A stretch of DNA of 64,000 nt from Ophiosphaerella korrae (Eukaryota; Ascomycota; Dothideomycetes; Pleosporales; Phaeosphaeriaceae): the NCBI GenBank assembly GCA_028456385.1, contig JALNQF010000102.1, positions 1-64,000 of the forward strand, in the 5' to 3' direction. Below the pieces are notes generated by a model. The model had not been told where the DNA came from and made no database searches. It saw only the letters and a list, made by a program, of their open reading frames with translations. Shown here one piece after another: positions 36,775 through 48,205 of the stretch (position 1 is the stretch's first letter; every line of letters begins with the position of its first letter). A program made the position numbers and the translations under genes.

Positions 36775-37573
36775 GACTTTGTAAAGTACAAAGTTTTTCG
36801 CCAACGTTTTATTGTATTTTTAATCATTAACTTGATTAAAGAGAAAGTGTATAATATGCATCCACAACCTCTGTAGAGTGTATATAATCTCGGAATAGTT
36901 TCTTCAACCCCTATAACTTTGCCTAAGTTATGATTCAAAGTATTATTATAGTGTATCAGCCGCACAGCTGGAACTTTATGTTATGACAGCGCTGCATACC
37001 TTCGCAACAAGCCTGTTGCTGGAACGTAGAGGTCGCTTCGTCTGTTTGCTGCTGGAGCCTCTCGCGTAACGTTTCACTTGTCGCCACATAGGTATTCAGT
37101 GAACCCATAACGTCGATCTTCATATAGTTACATGCACCATCTGTTAGTAAGTAAATTATCAATTTCAGGCTGGATATAGCGTAGTAAAAGAGTAAACGGG
37201 TGCTTATAGAGACATTGCATGTTATATACTACTCGCATCTTCTCAGGGCGCTCCAAAGCGCTTGGAGCAAACCTGCGCTTCATAAGCGCTCGGAAGTGCA
37301 TCTAGGTAATTGGAGAAAATCAGGTGCTAGCGTGAACTATCGCGTTGGTGTCGCTGTCGATTAGGCCGCCATTGCTTCAGGATCTGCATTTGACGCTTCA
37401 CCCTGTCCGACGGCGACTGCTAACACTTGTTCAGATTTCGGAGCTCAAATGCTCGAGCGCTGTTAGCAATGATTTGCCTGCCTGAACTTTAGAGTTAGCG
37501 GGCTTGAGGCTGAGAAATCCGAGAGTTTCGCTGATCGGAGAAGGGCGACGCTCAATATGTATTAGTGGTAATC
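36775..37573. other. Intergenic, no gene recognised
   Basis: Begins with the palindrome CTTTGTAAAGTACAAAG at the recombinase stop, which could form a terminator-like hairpin. Small open frames here have no recognisable domains. Confidence 0.4.
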
Positions 37574-37575
37574 TA

Positions 37576-38283
37576 ACGTGTCTGTGCGCGTAACGAGCCA
37601 GTTCGCGTGACGAGCCAGTTTTACTAGGAAAATCAAAGAAAATCAAAAAGTTTAAAGTAGTATAACTCTACTAATATATAATATTTTAAAAAACTCCCTT
37701 AACATTTATTACTCTAAATACTTATATAAATAACCCTATAGTAATTAATATATATATATCTTATATTTTGATATTTTTTCAAAAAAAAATAGGAAAATAA
37801 AGGTACTTAGAATTCTGTATAAAATTAATTTAGTTAAGTAATATATATATAAGGAATGTTTTTAATATTAGGAGTGTCGATAAAAAAACAATATTAAAGG
37901 AGATAGATTATCCCTAGTAAAAAAAAGATACTTAAAAAAGTAGAGGTGATAACCTATCTCCTTTAATATAGCTTTTTTATAGAAACTCCGAATATTAAAA
38001 ATATTCCTTATATATATATTACTTAACTAAATTAATTTTATATAGAATTCTAAGTACCTTTATTTTCCTATTTTTTTTGAAAAAATATCAAAATATAAGA
38101 TATATATATATTAATTACTATAGGGTTATTTATATAAGTATTTAGAGTAATAAATGTTAAGGGAGTTTTTTAAAATATTATATATTAGTAGAGTTATACT
38201 ACTTTAAACTTTTTGATTTTCTTTGATTTTCCTAGTAAAACTGGCTCGTCACGCGAACTGGCTCGTTACGCGCACAGACACGT
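37576..38283. mobile_element. Near-perfect palindromic MITE with TA duplication
   Basis: 708 bp with arms of about 335 bp (37576-37911 and 37949-38283) separated by a 37-bp spacer. Both ends begin ACGTGTCTGTGCGCG and are flanked by TA (37574-37575 and 38284-38285), the duplication typical of Tc1/mariner-pogo elements. The arms differ at only a handful of positions. No coding capacity, so it is non-autonomous. Confidence 0.85.
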
Positions 38284-38285
38284 TA

Positions 38286-39565
38286 TCCTCCTTATCGATT
38301 CTTAGCGCCGTCATGTTATCTGTAGCTAAGTCCCACCTGAGTATTGAGAATTACATGTTCATCACACTCTCCACACTAACAACGCCAAACCCTCTCCTTT
38401 CACGGCGTCTTAAAATTACGATATGTGCGACAATTTTCGTGAAAGCGCTTTTGCTTACAACCAGGAATGTCGGTAACAGAGACGCGAAGTAATACACGAC
38501 GCGCGCTGGCAGGGATACTCTGACAAGAAGCCATCCTCGTGCTTCCCTCTGAATTACTATTATGTGTGCCTCAAGATCTGTCACGCCTGCTGCTGGACGC
38601 CGCCCCAATCTTTCTGAGCTTCAGCCGGGTATGTAGTACTCTCTGACCGCGGCGTAACGGGGAATAGGAAACGGTTGTATGTTCGACGAAGGCAACGTAG
38701 TAATTCGCGTCGGCGGCGATTTGGTACACGGTGGCGGACTTGAGGATGAGATGGCCGCAACGAGGTGGACGAAGAGGGCGTGAATATGATCTATCGCATG
38801 CTACGTATTGCGCAATGCACGCACTCGGTCGCGCGCTATTATCGGATAGAAAAGCCGTCTACAGCGGCTCTGCTCGCTTTGTTGACTTTAACTTACTTGG
38901 CGCTGCGCTAGATTTTGGGACGTGCTAATGGCGTGAGGCTTGTACAAGTGCAACATGCTGCTAATCGCATTATGGCGGCCCAATAGCAAAATTGTTACCA
39001 AGATTGTGGCGATACGATCAGTCAGCCAATTAGAGGTATACGATCTCAATGACCACTCCTACACGATAATTCCACTATGGCAAAGCACAAGGGCTCTCCA
39101 GATGCCACGCACCACTGGAAATGCTGTGCCCGATTATTTTGGCGCCCTAGAGAGGCAGGGCGCATCATGGGCAGGATGTATGAGCATGTGCTGGCGTGAG
39201 TCAATGCGAATCATTTGCTATTCACGGTAATTCCCGCCAAGAAAACGACCCAATCTCTATTACCTTTTCACATGTGAGGTAGAGCTGGAGTCACGTGCAG
39301 GAGCTCAGCTTCCGATTGGTCCACATACCGACTTCTAGCCAGTAAGAGCCACAGTTCGTCCTAGCCTCCCAGCATTCTCTGGCCTTGATAAACCGTTGGA
39401 GAAGCGGCGCTGCCACTGTCAGCTTACTAATTGAGGAGACGTGCACTCACTTCAATTTACCTGCCTACGCTTTCCCCCCCCTAGAAAACGGTGGTACTTC
39501 CAACACGAACCAAATTGGCAGTAATGTCTGCGGGATTGCATATAGATCTAGAACATGCCATCTCC
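38286..39565. other. Intergenic, no gene recognised
   Basis: Normal-composition DNA. Several short open frames on both strands but none with a domain, start context or splice pattern that I can support. Confidence 0.35.
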
Positions 39566-39886
39566 TTATCCTTCCAATTCCTTCAAGTCATCTTGTGTTG
39601 CCCGAAGGATCTCTCTCATCTCGAGGTACAGCTTTGGATTTGGATCTCTCCACCTCCCACCACCAGGAAACACCTTCCTCCGCAATCTGCTAACGCAGAG
39701 AATTAATGGTTGGTAATACTCCGTCAAGTGTTCTCGGGTAGTTTTGCGAAAGATTGCATTGTCCGATACGGTGCCTAGCTTTAACTTAGCTAGCTCTTCC
39801 GTATCCGCGTAATTCCATTTGTCGAACTTTTCCCCTTGGGACCAATCAGAATCGGGTTCCGTGCTTTTCCATGTGATTTGGCCATT
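39566..39886 (-). other. Unassigned coding-like frame of 106 codons
   Basis: Stop-to-stop open frame on the minus strand with protein-like composition, rich in Trp, Asp, Lys and Glu (for example WSQGEKFDKWNYADTEELAK and LYLEMREILRATQDDLKE), ending TAA at 39566-39568. No ATG near its beginning; TGA at 39887. It lies 49 bp downstream of the helicase remnant on the same strand, so it may be an exon or C-terminal extension of it, or the tail of another lost gene. I do not recognise the family. Confidence 0.35.
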
Positions 39887-39934
39887 TCAAGCTAAATCGT
39901 TTTTTTCGTTTTCCCTCACCTCACCTCATATGTT

Positions 39935-41056
39935 TTATATTTCATCCACCCAGCCCCAGGACTCCGCTTCCCTAATCGTTGCATTGCTCAGCATTTCGAG
40001 CCTCTCCTCGGCCACTTCCATGGCCTCCGGGACCTTGTTGCCTACAACGTCTGCCTCTCGTGCCTTAGATAGGAGCATCATGCCATCCAGCGACCGGCAC
40101 CGCGACAGCTATACGTATAAGCTATACGGATCGCACGAGCTTGGGACAGCTTCTCCGTTGATCTTTGTTATCCTGGTCCCTCGCAGTTCCAGTGCATGCG
40201 AACGCGGCTACGCATAGTAAACCCCTGCACGTAACATCAGTTTCTTGGCATGGACGCTTCTTTTGGCAATCTATTTTGATGCTCATAGGCATCAGGAGGA
40301 TAGTGCCGGAGGGCATGCCAACGAAGTGGAGATCTTTCGTCGACTCCGATGACAGCAGGATCCCCGCCGGCGGGCCGAAGTGGAGGATGGTGTCGGCATT
40401 GATCCGATGACCTGGATACGCCTTATCAAGAATGACGTCGACTGCCACGTAACTGGCACCATTAACGAGCTTCAGGCCTTGATGCGTGTTCTCATTCACT
40501 ACGACGGGCATCCCCCGGACGAACATGAAGATGTCCGGCACTGGTATGGCGCTATCATCGCCTTGGCTGAGGATCATGAGAGCTTCCTCCTCGGTCGGCT
40601 CGCCACTCGTCCATTTTTGTTTGGAGATGAAGTTCCGCAGCTGGGCATGCCGTTCCCTTTGGAAGGACAGCGTCGCCTCGACATTCAAATTCCACCGATT
40701 CCTATTTAGCGGCGTCACTACCATGATGCCTGACTCCCACGGGATCCGTCTGCCCTCTCGGTAGCAGGTACTGTTTAGAAACTCCAGATCAGACTGGTCC
40801 CGGATGCCTTGCCGGACCCGCGTTAAGAGCTGCTGCAATCTCGGATCTCCCGCAGCACGGACTTGTTCATTCAGCATGACCACGGTGGTGAACTTCTTCT
40901 AGAGGTCGTGGGCCTTATCATGTTGGTGCCTCTGCTCCGCCGTAAAGCTCCTTTCTTCGTCCCATGGAATGGCCGTACTCGGAAGGACCATCGTCCTCTC
41001 CCGCACTGGACGAAATTGATGGAAGTCCCCACAGAAGAGAACGATGGGGATCATAC
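39935..41056 (-). pseudogene. PIF1-like ATP-dependent DNA helicase remnant
   Basis: C-terminal half of a PIF1-type helicase of the abundant mobile fungal family. Similarity starts at IVLFCGDFHQFRPV (motif III, GDF.Q..PV) near 41050 and continues through TTVVMLNEQVRAAGDPRLQ and ITVVTPLNRNRWN-type text (here IMVVTPLNRNRWN) to a TAA at 39935. Walker A and B are missing, so it is truncated at the 5' side. It also has TAG at 40899-40901 (a Trp position), a deletion of roughly 37 bp near 40205 that shifts frame (reading resumes as LELRGTRITKINGEAV), and TAG at 40109-40111. No helicase activity is possible. Could have come from a Helitron or from the stand-alone PIF1-like family. Confidence 0.75.
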
Positions 41057-41672
41057 GTAAACTTTACCGACCTGCCTCCTGCGTCGACCGCCTCATACAT
41101 AAATCGAAATTATCCAGAAGAAGAGCCGTTCTGCGTCATTCCTTGATTCCCACATCGCCCTGAGGCGGTGGTGGGGCTGGCTGCCAGTGGGGCAAGCCGA
41201 ACACAACCTCACTCTTACTTCAACCCTCCTGCTATGCAGCTCCTATTACGCGCGCGAACGACAGCACTACGTTTAAGATAAGCGTTCGCTTTTGATGTAG
41301 GCGATCATTTTCTTCCGTTCGAGTTCGATAGGTCCGACCAAAGCCACAAATGCAAGTTGACGTGGCAGTTGTGGCTGCAGCTGCGGGTGTGTCCAAAAGC
41401 CCCGTCAGAGTCGCGAGATCTCGACCTCGTTCTATTCCTCTTCTCCTCATGGGCTCTCGCATTTCAACCCATATCCTTCAAGGGATCCAAATCGCCTTCT
41501 CATTCGAAATGCCGAACGTTTGATTTCGTTTTAAGCAAGTTGAGTACCGAACTTTACGGGAGAACCCCGCGAATCGAGCGGAATCGACCAAACCCACTAA
41601 ACACCCGAGTCTGAATACTTCCTCCTAGAGCTCTAATGCCTTGCCTACATTCATAGTACTCCGCCAGTGACT
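41057..41672. other. Intergenic, no gene recognised
   Basis: Normal-composition DNA between the helicase remnant and the NLR remnant; small open frames only. Confidence 0.35.
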
Positions 41673-42270
41673 ATGTCGAATCCTAACGCCTACACCGTTG
41701 GCTGGATATGCGCTATCGCTACGGAATACGTTGCTACACGAACTTTTCTCAACGAAAAACACGAAGGCCCGGAATTTGTATCCCCACACGACAACAATGA
41801 TTATACATTAGGCAAAGTTGGGAAACACAATGTCGTCATCGCTGTCTTGCCTAACGGGGAGTACGACATGCAGGTTTCTTCTTTTGGTGTGCGGGTACTG
41901 TTATGCAAATGTGGCGCATGGGCCTGCTTTAGTTACTTCTCCATACAGTGCTCAAGGATGACAAGAAGACCCTTCTGCGGTTGTTTCAGCCTAGGTGGCA
42001 GCAATTTCTCGCATTTGAAGGCGGGCGGCAAGACTTCACATGGCTCAAGCTACGACAAGCCTTCGACTCTATGATCACTGAGCCAGATACTCTGCGTGCG
42101 TTCTTCTTCATGATTGATGGCCTGGACGAATTTGATGGCGACAGTAAAGAGCTTATCGATCTTGTATCGGGTATGGCAAAATACCCCTACGTCAAAGTAT
42201 GCGTCGCCAGTTGGCCGCTGCTTCAATTCTCCGATGCTTTTGAAGAGTGCCCAAGGCTCCACCTCGAAGC
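41673..42270 (+). pseudogene. NLR-like gene remnant: nucleoside-phosphorylase start joined to NACHT
   Basis: Fungal NLR-type proteins combine an N-terminal sensor/effector domain with a NACHT ATPase and act in self/non-self recognition. The ATG at 41673 opens MSNPNAYTVGWICAIATEY and DYTLGKVGKHNVVIAVLP, the start of a PNP_UDP phosphorylase domain, up to about 41869. From about 41875 in another frame the text is FFFWCAGTVMQ, VLKDDKKTLLRLFQPRWQQF, RAFFFMIDGLDEFDGDSKE (Walker B) and KVCVASWPLL, that is mid-NACHT. The rest of the phosphorylase, Walker A and all C-terminal repeats are gone, and a TAG lies between FFFW and VLKDD. So a deletion fused the two parts out of frame. It ends abruptly at about 42270 against a hAT fragment. 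The gene is dead. Confidence 0.8.
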
Positions 42271-42568
42271 TGTAGATAGCCTCAGCGAGGAGGGTATCAC
42301 AGGCTCTTTTATCAGCCTCACTGATCACGTACTCGAGCGGTAGAGTCTTAGAGGCTCGCAACCTCTTGAGGATAGGCTCGTTAGGGCGACGAGAGTACGC
42401 TACACAGCGTTCAGATAGGAGCTGCTTGCACTTGCTCATATAGATACGTATACGTTTAGCAGCGTTACTATACCATATATCGCCGCAGTATATACACGTA
42501 ACCTGTGGGTTAGTTTCGCGCTCTCGATTACTCCTACGTATATCTGCCCACTACCAGCCAGGTAACAT
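42270..42568 (-). pseudogene. hAT transposase N-terminal fragment with BED-type finger
   Basis: Minus-strand frame from an ATG at 42568: QVTCIYCGDIWYSNAAKR, then IYMSKC, then SEADKRACDTLLAEAIYS. C-x2-C followed by a K-rich stretch and a C-terminal Cys is the BED finger layout of hAT transposases; the expected His before MSKC is Tyr. One TAG near the start. The fragment stops at the NLR junction, so only the DNA-binding end remains. The downstream dimerisation domain is absent. Confidence 0.55.
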
Positions 42569-42811
42569 TATCTCAACACCGAGGATCGATTTCGCGAGAG
42601 GATATCCACGTTGTAGAGCGTTGTCAAGTTACTGACACGACACTGAAAGGTTGAGGGCAAAAAACGGGCCATGCGTTCTTGGTAAGGTTCTTGGTATTGA
42701 TACATACAACACCTCCTGAGCCTATACAACTTGTATAGATATACTATACGAATTCGTATATACAAGGATCCACTTGCCAACCTTACTCAAGGCCTAGCTA
42801 TAATTGGTGAT

Positions 42812-43330
42812 TTACTGAAAGCACCTCAACGAGGAAATTTTATCATTCATGTATCCCCAGTTGACCCTGCCATTAACAGTCGACTGGTCACCCGTGCAGC
42901 CTTGGTGCTCAAACACAGTACAAGTATGCCCATTTGTATCAGTGGATGAGATAACATCATTCCAGATACCATTGATATTGTCTATTCTCTTCTTATTAGA
43001 TACTGCTACAAAACATTTTGGACTAAGTTTTAAAAGCTTAGGACTTATAAACTTACAGCAGACGCCGTTCTCAAGACCGGTAAGAGTCACGCAGGCGCCA
43101 CCAAAGTCGGCGTGCTCGCACACGACAATATCAGAAGCCCGGGCCTGTAGGAGGTCCTTGGGATGGAGTCTAGCGCTCACGGCCCCAACAGCGGTCCCGA
43201 AAGTATTAGCGTCCATAGCGACTGCATTAGAGGGGCCCGGCACTGAGGCGGGAATGGGGCTGTTGTCATTATGGACCTTGGCCAGGACGGTAGCCGCGAA
43301 GGCGAGAGTGAGGACCTGGGAGAGCTGCAT
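42812..43330 (-). CDS. Small secreted cysteine-rich protein, beta/gamma-crystallin-like
   Basis: 172 residues with a clear signal peptide (MQLSQVLTLAFAATVLA). The mature C-terminal half has two crystallin-like repeats: CEHADFGGACVTLTG...WNDVISS and CTVFEHQGCTG...MNDKISSLRC. Extracellular; role unknown, plausible effector candidate or antimicrobial type (inference). As one exon it has 8 cysteines. A possible 51-bp intron at 43006-43056 (GTAAGT...TTTTGTAG) stays in frame; removing it drops two cysteines and an AT-rich insert between the repeats, giving 6 cysteines and a more regular two-repeat protein. This is the only apparently intact gene in the 34-45 kb island. Confidence 0.65.
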   Translation of the reverse strand: MQLSQVLTLAFAATVLAKVHNDNSPIPASVPGPSNAVAMDANTFGTAVGAVSARLHPKDLLQARASDIVVCEHADFGGACVTLTGLENGVCCKFISPKLLKLSPKCFVAVSNKKRIDNINGIWNDVISSTDTNGHTCTVFEHQGCTGDQSTVNGRVNWGYMNDKISSLRCFQ

Positions 43331-43464
43331 GGTGCTAGTAGCTTGGGTAAAGCTGGCTTAGGATTGATAGATAAGGTAGGATAAAGAGGCAGGAGCTGGG
43401 GAGAAGGCTGCAAAGTAGAGAGCACTTGAGAGCATGGCAACAAGATCCGGGAGCATCACAGCCA

Positions 43465-43471
43465 TTTTATA
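43465..43471 (-). promoter_or_regulatory. TATA box of the secreted-protein gene
   Basis: TATAAAA on the minus strand, 135 bp before the ATG at 43330. Plausible distance for a fungal core promoter. Confidence 0.35.
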
Positions 43472-44715
43472 CATATTCTCTACCCTCTCGGCCAACACTA
43501 GGCAATAGCAAGAATAACCCCAATAAGTGAAGGCCAGAGCGTGATCGCGCGGCGCAGCCGGTGAAGTCTACCCTAAAGGTAGTATCTGACCATTACTACT
43601 ACTCCATGTGGTCTAGACTCCAGGCTGATTCCAACACCACGCTCCTTCAGCCGATAAATCTTACCAATCGCGAGCCTGGCGTGATATTAAAGGATATATC
43701 GCCAAGACTTAAAATTCGTAGGATTACAGTATAGGACACAACGGCCAATAGTACATATGTCTTGTAGAATGTTGTGCACACACACTTAAGGCTTAGGATG
43801 TATTGCCTTTATTGAAATGGCTATACCCTTGCTTAATACGGGATTGGGGTACATCATGCGAGTCTTACCTTTATTGAAATACGCATATCCCCATACCTCA
43901 ATATACAGTCGCTATCGAATTCGGCTTCACCCTTGCACGCAGCTGCGACACCGTTTTGAGCCTCTCACATAACCCTTGTCTTCGCTTGGTCATTTCCGTC
44001 AGCCTCAGGTGACAATAATAAGCACACGTCCAATAGGATACTGCACTAGAGCTCACCAGCATAGTAAAAGGCTCCGACTGGATGTGATTCATAGGTGGCC
44101 AAGGCACAGTAACGGCCTAATTGCCATTGTCAGCTCCTAAGCACTTTATAACCCAGCCCAAATTGTAGAGCACAGCTACCAGTAAGGAAGTAGAAGGCAG
44201 GTGTTAAGCGGGGTCTCGTACCTTTACAATACGAGGCTTAGCGTAGGTTGATTATTCTATGGGCTTGGTAGACTTGAGGCCTATTGAAAGAGGAAGTAAT
44301 GTATATGGCGAAGGTTTGGGTGTAAAGATAATCTATTACTCCGTTGATAACAGACTATAACTGCGAGCCATCTATGGTAAGAAAACTATTTGAATATATA
44401 GAGACCGCTAAGCAGGTTGCTTTTTAATGCTCGGAGCTCTTAGCCTCTGAGTACCTACGAGCACGTTATGTGACACCTATTATACCACCCGGTTCCTCCA
44501 GTTTTATGGCTTACTCCGTATTTCTACTCCGGCCCTACCAGCCACTCGTCGAAAAATTCGTATTTATCTGTAGATCTGTCAATCCTGGTATACCCAACCC
44601 AGCTACTGGAACTTGTATAGGAAGGTCATCCTAACCTGACTCAGCCCTAATATCAATATATTGTTTAATACGTTGTCGCCGCAACTCGGGATAGGCATCA
44701 TCTTGGTGTTGTGAA
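43472..44715. other. Intergenic, no gene recognised
   Basis: Normal composition. Contains two diverged copies of CCTTTATTGAAAT followed by an ATA-CCC stretch at about 43806 and 43869. No supported gene. Confidence 0.35.
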
Positions 44716-44973
44716 ATGGCGCTGCCGCTGCAAGAACTCGACCCCAACATCGCCACGCTGCCGGCCCGGCGTCGGCGTGGCCCCAAGCGAACCCCTTCTA
44801 AGGCATTCAAAGTCGGTCCGATATCTGCAAGTATCCCTCGCACCGTCAATATCTGCCTGCCGCTCACAGACCACCTGCTGTCGGCCAATCGGATGATCGC
44901 TCCGCCTCTTATACCCGCTCTAACCCCTAGTAGGAACCCTCTACAAGGGGGCTACATAAACAGACTAACCTAA
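44716..44973 (+). CDS. Doubtful 85-codon hypothetical frame at island edge
   Basis: Open frame MALPLQELDPNIATLPARRR..., basic and proline-rich, in a locally GC-rich patch. A longer open frame overlaps on the opposite strand, and no family is recognised. It ends at the exact start of the RIP-degraded block. May be the truncated beginning of a gene or not coding. Confidence 0.15.
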   Translation: MALPLQELDPNIATLPARRRRGPKRTPSKAFKVGPISASIPRTVNICLPLTDHLLSANRMIAPPLIPALTPSRNPLQGGYINRLT

Positions 44974-44979
44974 GAGTAG

Positions 44980-45284
44980 TAAAATATTAGTGTATATACC
45001 TGTATAAAAAAGATTTAAGATACTATACTACTATAAAGCTAAGGTATTTTATCTTAGCGTTAGCTAGGTTATCTATAACAATACCTATAATACTAAATTA
45101 TTAGCTAAGTTATAAAGAATATATTAAAATCTAAATACTAGTAGAACCTAGATAAAAAGCTCTAGGAATTACTTAGAAGCTTAGTAAAGCTTAATTAACT
45201 ATATCTCTCTACTTTATTTTACTAGAAATACTTTAGAAACTTTAAAAATAACTACTTTTAAGATATTTTATAAGCGAGTAGCTA
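44980..45284. other. RIP-degraded DNA, no gene
   Basis: TA-rich sequence without coding signal between the island and the first chromovirus LTR. Confidence 0.5.
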
Positions 45285-45767
45285 TATAACAAGTCTTCTA
45301 TTGTTAACTACAGTAACCCTTTAGGTATACTAGAGGATTAGAAGATAATAACAAAAGTTTGTGTTATAATTAGTAATAACTATAAACAATAGTTAATTTA
45401 TATATATAATGTTAAGTATTAGCGTTCTAGGTTAGAGATTAGATTACTAATACTATCCTAATAATGCACATTATTATAACTATATACTTTCTTATAGCTA
45501 CTAACTTTGTAGCTTTATAGGTGCTAAGCCTTATAAAGTTACAAAGTTACTAGCTTTATAGCTTTATAGGTACTAAGCCTTATAAAGCTATAAAGTTATT
45601 ATATATCTAGGTTATAGGCTATTACCTAATCTAGATTATTACTCTACTCGTCCTATACTTCGTTAGCACTTAAGTTAAGACTAATTAGTTCTATCTTAGT
45701 TTCTCTTGTTACACTTGTAATACTATCTCCCCTTCTAAGTCCTTGTTTTCCTATCCTAGAGCTAAAG
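45285..45767 (-). repeat. Minus-oriented chromovirus LTR with a 45-bp internal stub
   Basis: LTR 45285-45722 (TATAACAAG...GTAATA) followed by 45723-45767, which matches the sequence just inside the 3' LTR (CTATCTCCCCTTC...). The stub ends where a plus-oriented LTR begins at 45768, so the older element is truncated by the newer one. Its variable block differs: TAAAGTTACAAAGTTA-type repeats at about 45490-45600. Confidence 0.7.
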
Positions 45768-48205
45768 TGTTATAGATGTAACAAGAGAAATCGCGATAGA
45801 TCTAATTAGCCTAGACTTAGTTGCTTACAAAGCATAAGATAAGTAAGGTAATAACTTATAGGATAATAGACTTAATTAAGAAACTAACTATAATAGGGAT
45901 ACGTAATAAATTCGTAAATTTATAATCTTAGTAAATATAAAGTTACAAAGTAGTTATATAATAAATTTATAAATTCGCGATCTTAGTAAATATAAAGCTA
46001 CAAAGCTAGAGAATTAGTAGAAGTATATAGTTAATACAATATATATTATTAGGATAGTATTAGTAATTTAATCCCTTAACTATAGAACGCTAATACAAGA
46101 CAATCGCAAGATATCTTCTATTATTTACAGTTATTATAGATTACTATACAAGCTTTTATTATTAACTTCTAATCTACTAATACTATAGAAAAGTTACCTA
46201 TAGTTAATAATAGGGCGGCCTATTATACCTTACTAATTTAGTTATTAGGAGAAGCAAAGCGTAAGTAGCGTATAGTCTAAGCTAATATAATAGTAGAAAG
46301 TTTAACTAAAAAAGTAGCTAAAGTACTTATAAGTAGTTACAAATTAGATTATACTATATAGAAATAAATTAAAGACTATCTAAATAACTTAATCTTAAAA
46401 AAAGAAGATATAAAGATAGTAATTAACGCCTTAGAAACCTAGACTAAAGAACTCTAGGAATACGTAAAGTAGAATAAAGCTTAAATTAAGGCTATTATTA
46501 AAGGTTAGAACTAAATAGAGCTAATTACCTAAAGGCTAGAGATAAGTGCAACAAAGAAACTACTAAAAATACCTATACTTAAGAAGTTTAATAGAAAAAG
46601 GGAAGAACTAAGACCCTTTATAGTATTAGTATAACTTTAAATTAACGTATAAGTACTATACTTTAATAGAGAAGATAAGAAGGTAATATATATTAGAATA
46701 TACCTTAAAGGAGTTATAATAAGATAGTTTAAACTATACTAGATAGACTATATAATATACGCCCTAATAAACTAAAAAAATAAAATAAAAGCTATCTTTA
46801 GAAGTTATAAATACTTTACTAGATATATAAGAGTAGTATTTAGGGATATTAATATTACCTAATAAGCTAAAGAAAGACTTAAGAAGCTTATATAAAATAA
46901 GAGCGTTCCTAAATATATATTATAGTTTAAACAACTATCGTAAAATATAGAATAGAATAAGCTATCTCTAATATTATAATTTAAATAAAGACTAAACTAA
47001 AAAATATAATATAAAATAATCTATATAGAAAAAATAAGAATACTAGAAGCCTTAAAGTAATAGGTAATATAAATTAATAATAATCTTTAAGAATAGAAAA
47101 AGAATAAGTATAGAGGATCTACTTAGAACTATAATAAGAGAGACCTTATAATCCTTAACACTAACAAGGATAGAAAAAAGAAGAAGAATAAAGACTTTAC
47201 GTACTTTAACAATAGTAAAAATAGCTACTACGTAAAGAACTACTAATTAAAATAAAAAAAAGATATAGTATATTATAAATATAGGAAACTAGGACACTTT
47301 ATAAAAGACTACAAGAGTAAAAACCTAAAAAAAGATAAAGAAGACTAGTTAAAAATAAATAAAAGTAAAAAAGAAGCACTAAAAGTATAAGTAAAACTTA
47401 AAAGAAAGTAGCTAGGAGTAAAGAAGTATAATATATAATACTCTATTAGGCCTTTTGTTATAATAATAACTACCTTATATATCTTTCTAGTAAGTAAAAA
47501 GTAAGATAGTTTCTATAGAAGTATAAGGTAGTAGTAATAAAAGAAGATAGAACTAAAGTATAGCTAGAAGAGATAGCTTATATAATAGACCTACTAATAG
47601 AAGATTTAGAAAGGGAAGAGCTCTAGATACTATTAATCTAGGCTAAAGGAAAGGCACTAGATAAAGAGACTACTATAGCTATAATAGGGTTACTTGTTAT
47701 TAACTACAAGTAACTACTAAGAGTTATTAGTAGATTAAGAAGTAATAACAAAAGTTCGTGTTATAATTAGTAATAACTAGGAGTAATAGTTAATTTATGT
47801 ATATAATGTCAAGTATTAGTATTCTAGGTTAGAGATTAGATTACTAATACTATCCTAATAATACTATTATAGGTGTTACTAGGGTTAACTTCTTAATACC
47901 TAATCTAGGTGTTAGTAGATTATAAAGTAATAGTAAAGGTTCGTGTTATAATCTATAATAGGCTATAATAATAGAAGATATTTTATAACTATCTTGTATT
48001 ATCGCTTGTAGTTAGTAATTAAATTACTAATAGTATCTTAATAATATACGTTACTACTAACTATATACTTATTGTAATCTATAATCTATAGTTACTAAGA
48101 CTAATAGATTATAGATTACTCTAATCTATAATCTATTTATACTAAGAATCTATAGATTATAAATTACTCTAGGTATCTTAGTTATATGTAGTCTCCTAAT
48201 TAAGT

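Noticed and set aside
41667..42074. A 135-codon functional protein from the phosphorylase start
   Set aside because: After about 41869 the frame is an out-of-frame reading of NACHT sequence, so the C-terminal half is meaningless.
42050..42439. A single 129-codon minus-strand gene
   Set aside because: Only the part above 42270 resembles a hAT BED finger. The rest is the antisense shadow of NACHT coding sequence.
44925..44990. Hairpin CCCCTAGTAG/CTACAAGGGG followed by CTAA, resembling a Helitron 3' end
   Set aside because: The hairpin-to-CTRR spacing is longer than usual, no matching 5' TC end was identified, and the nearby PIF1-like remnant is not clearly a Rep-helicase.
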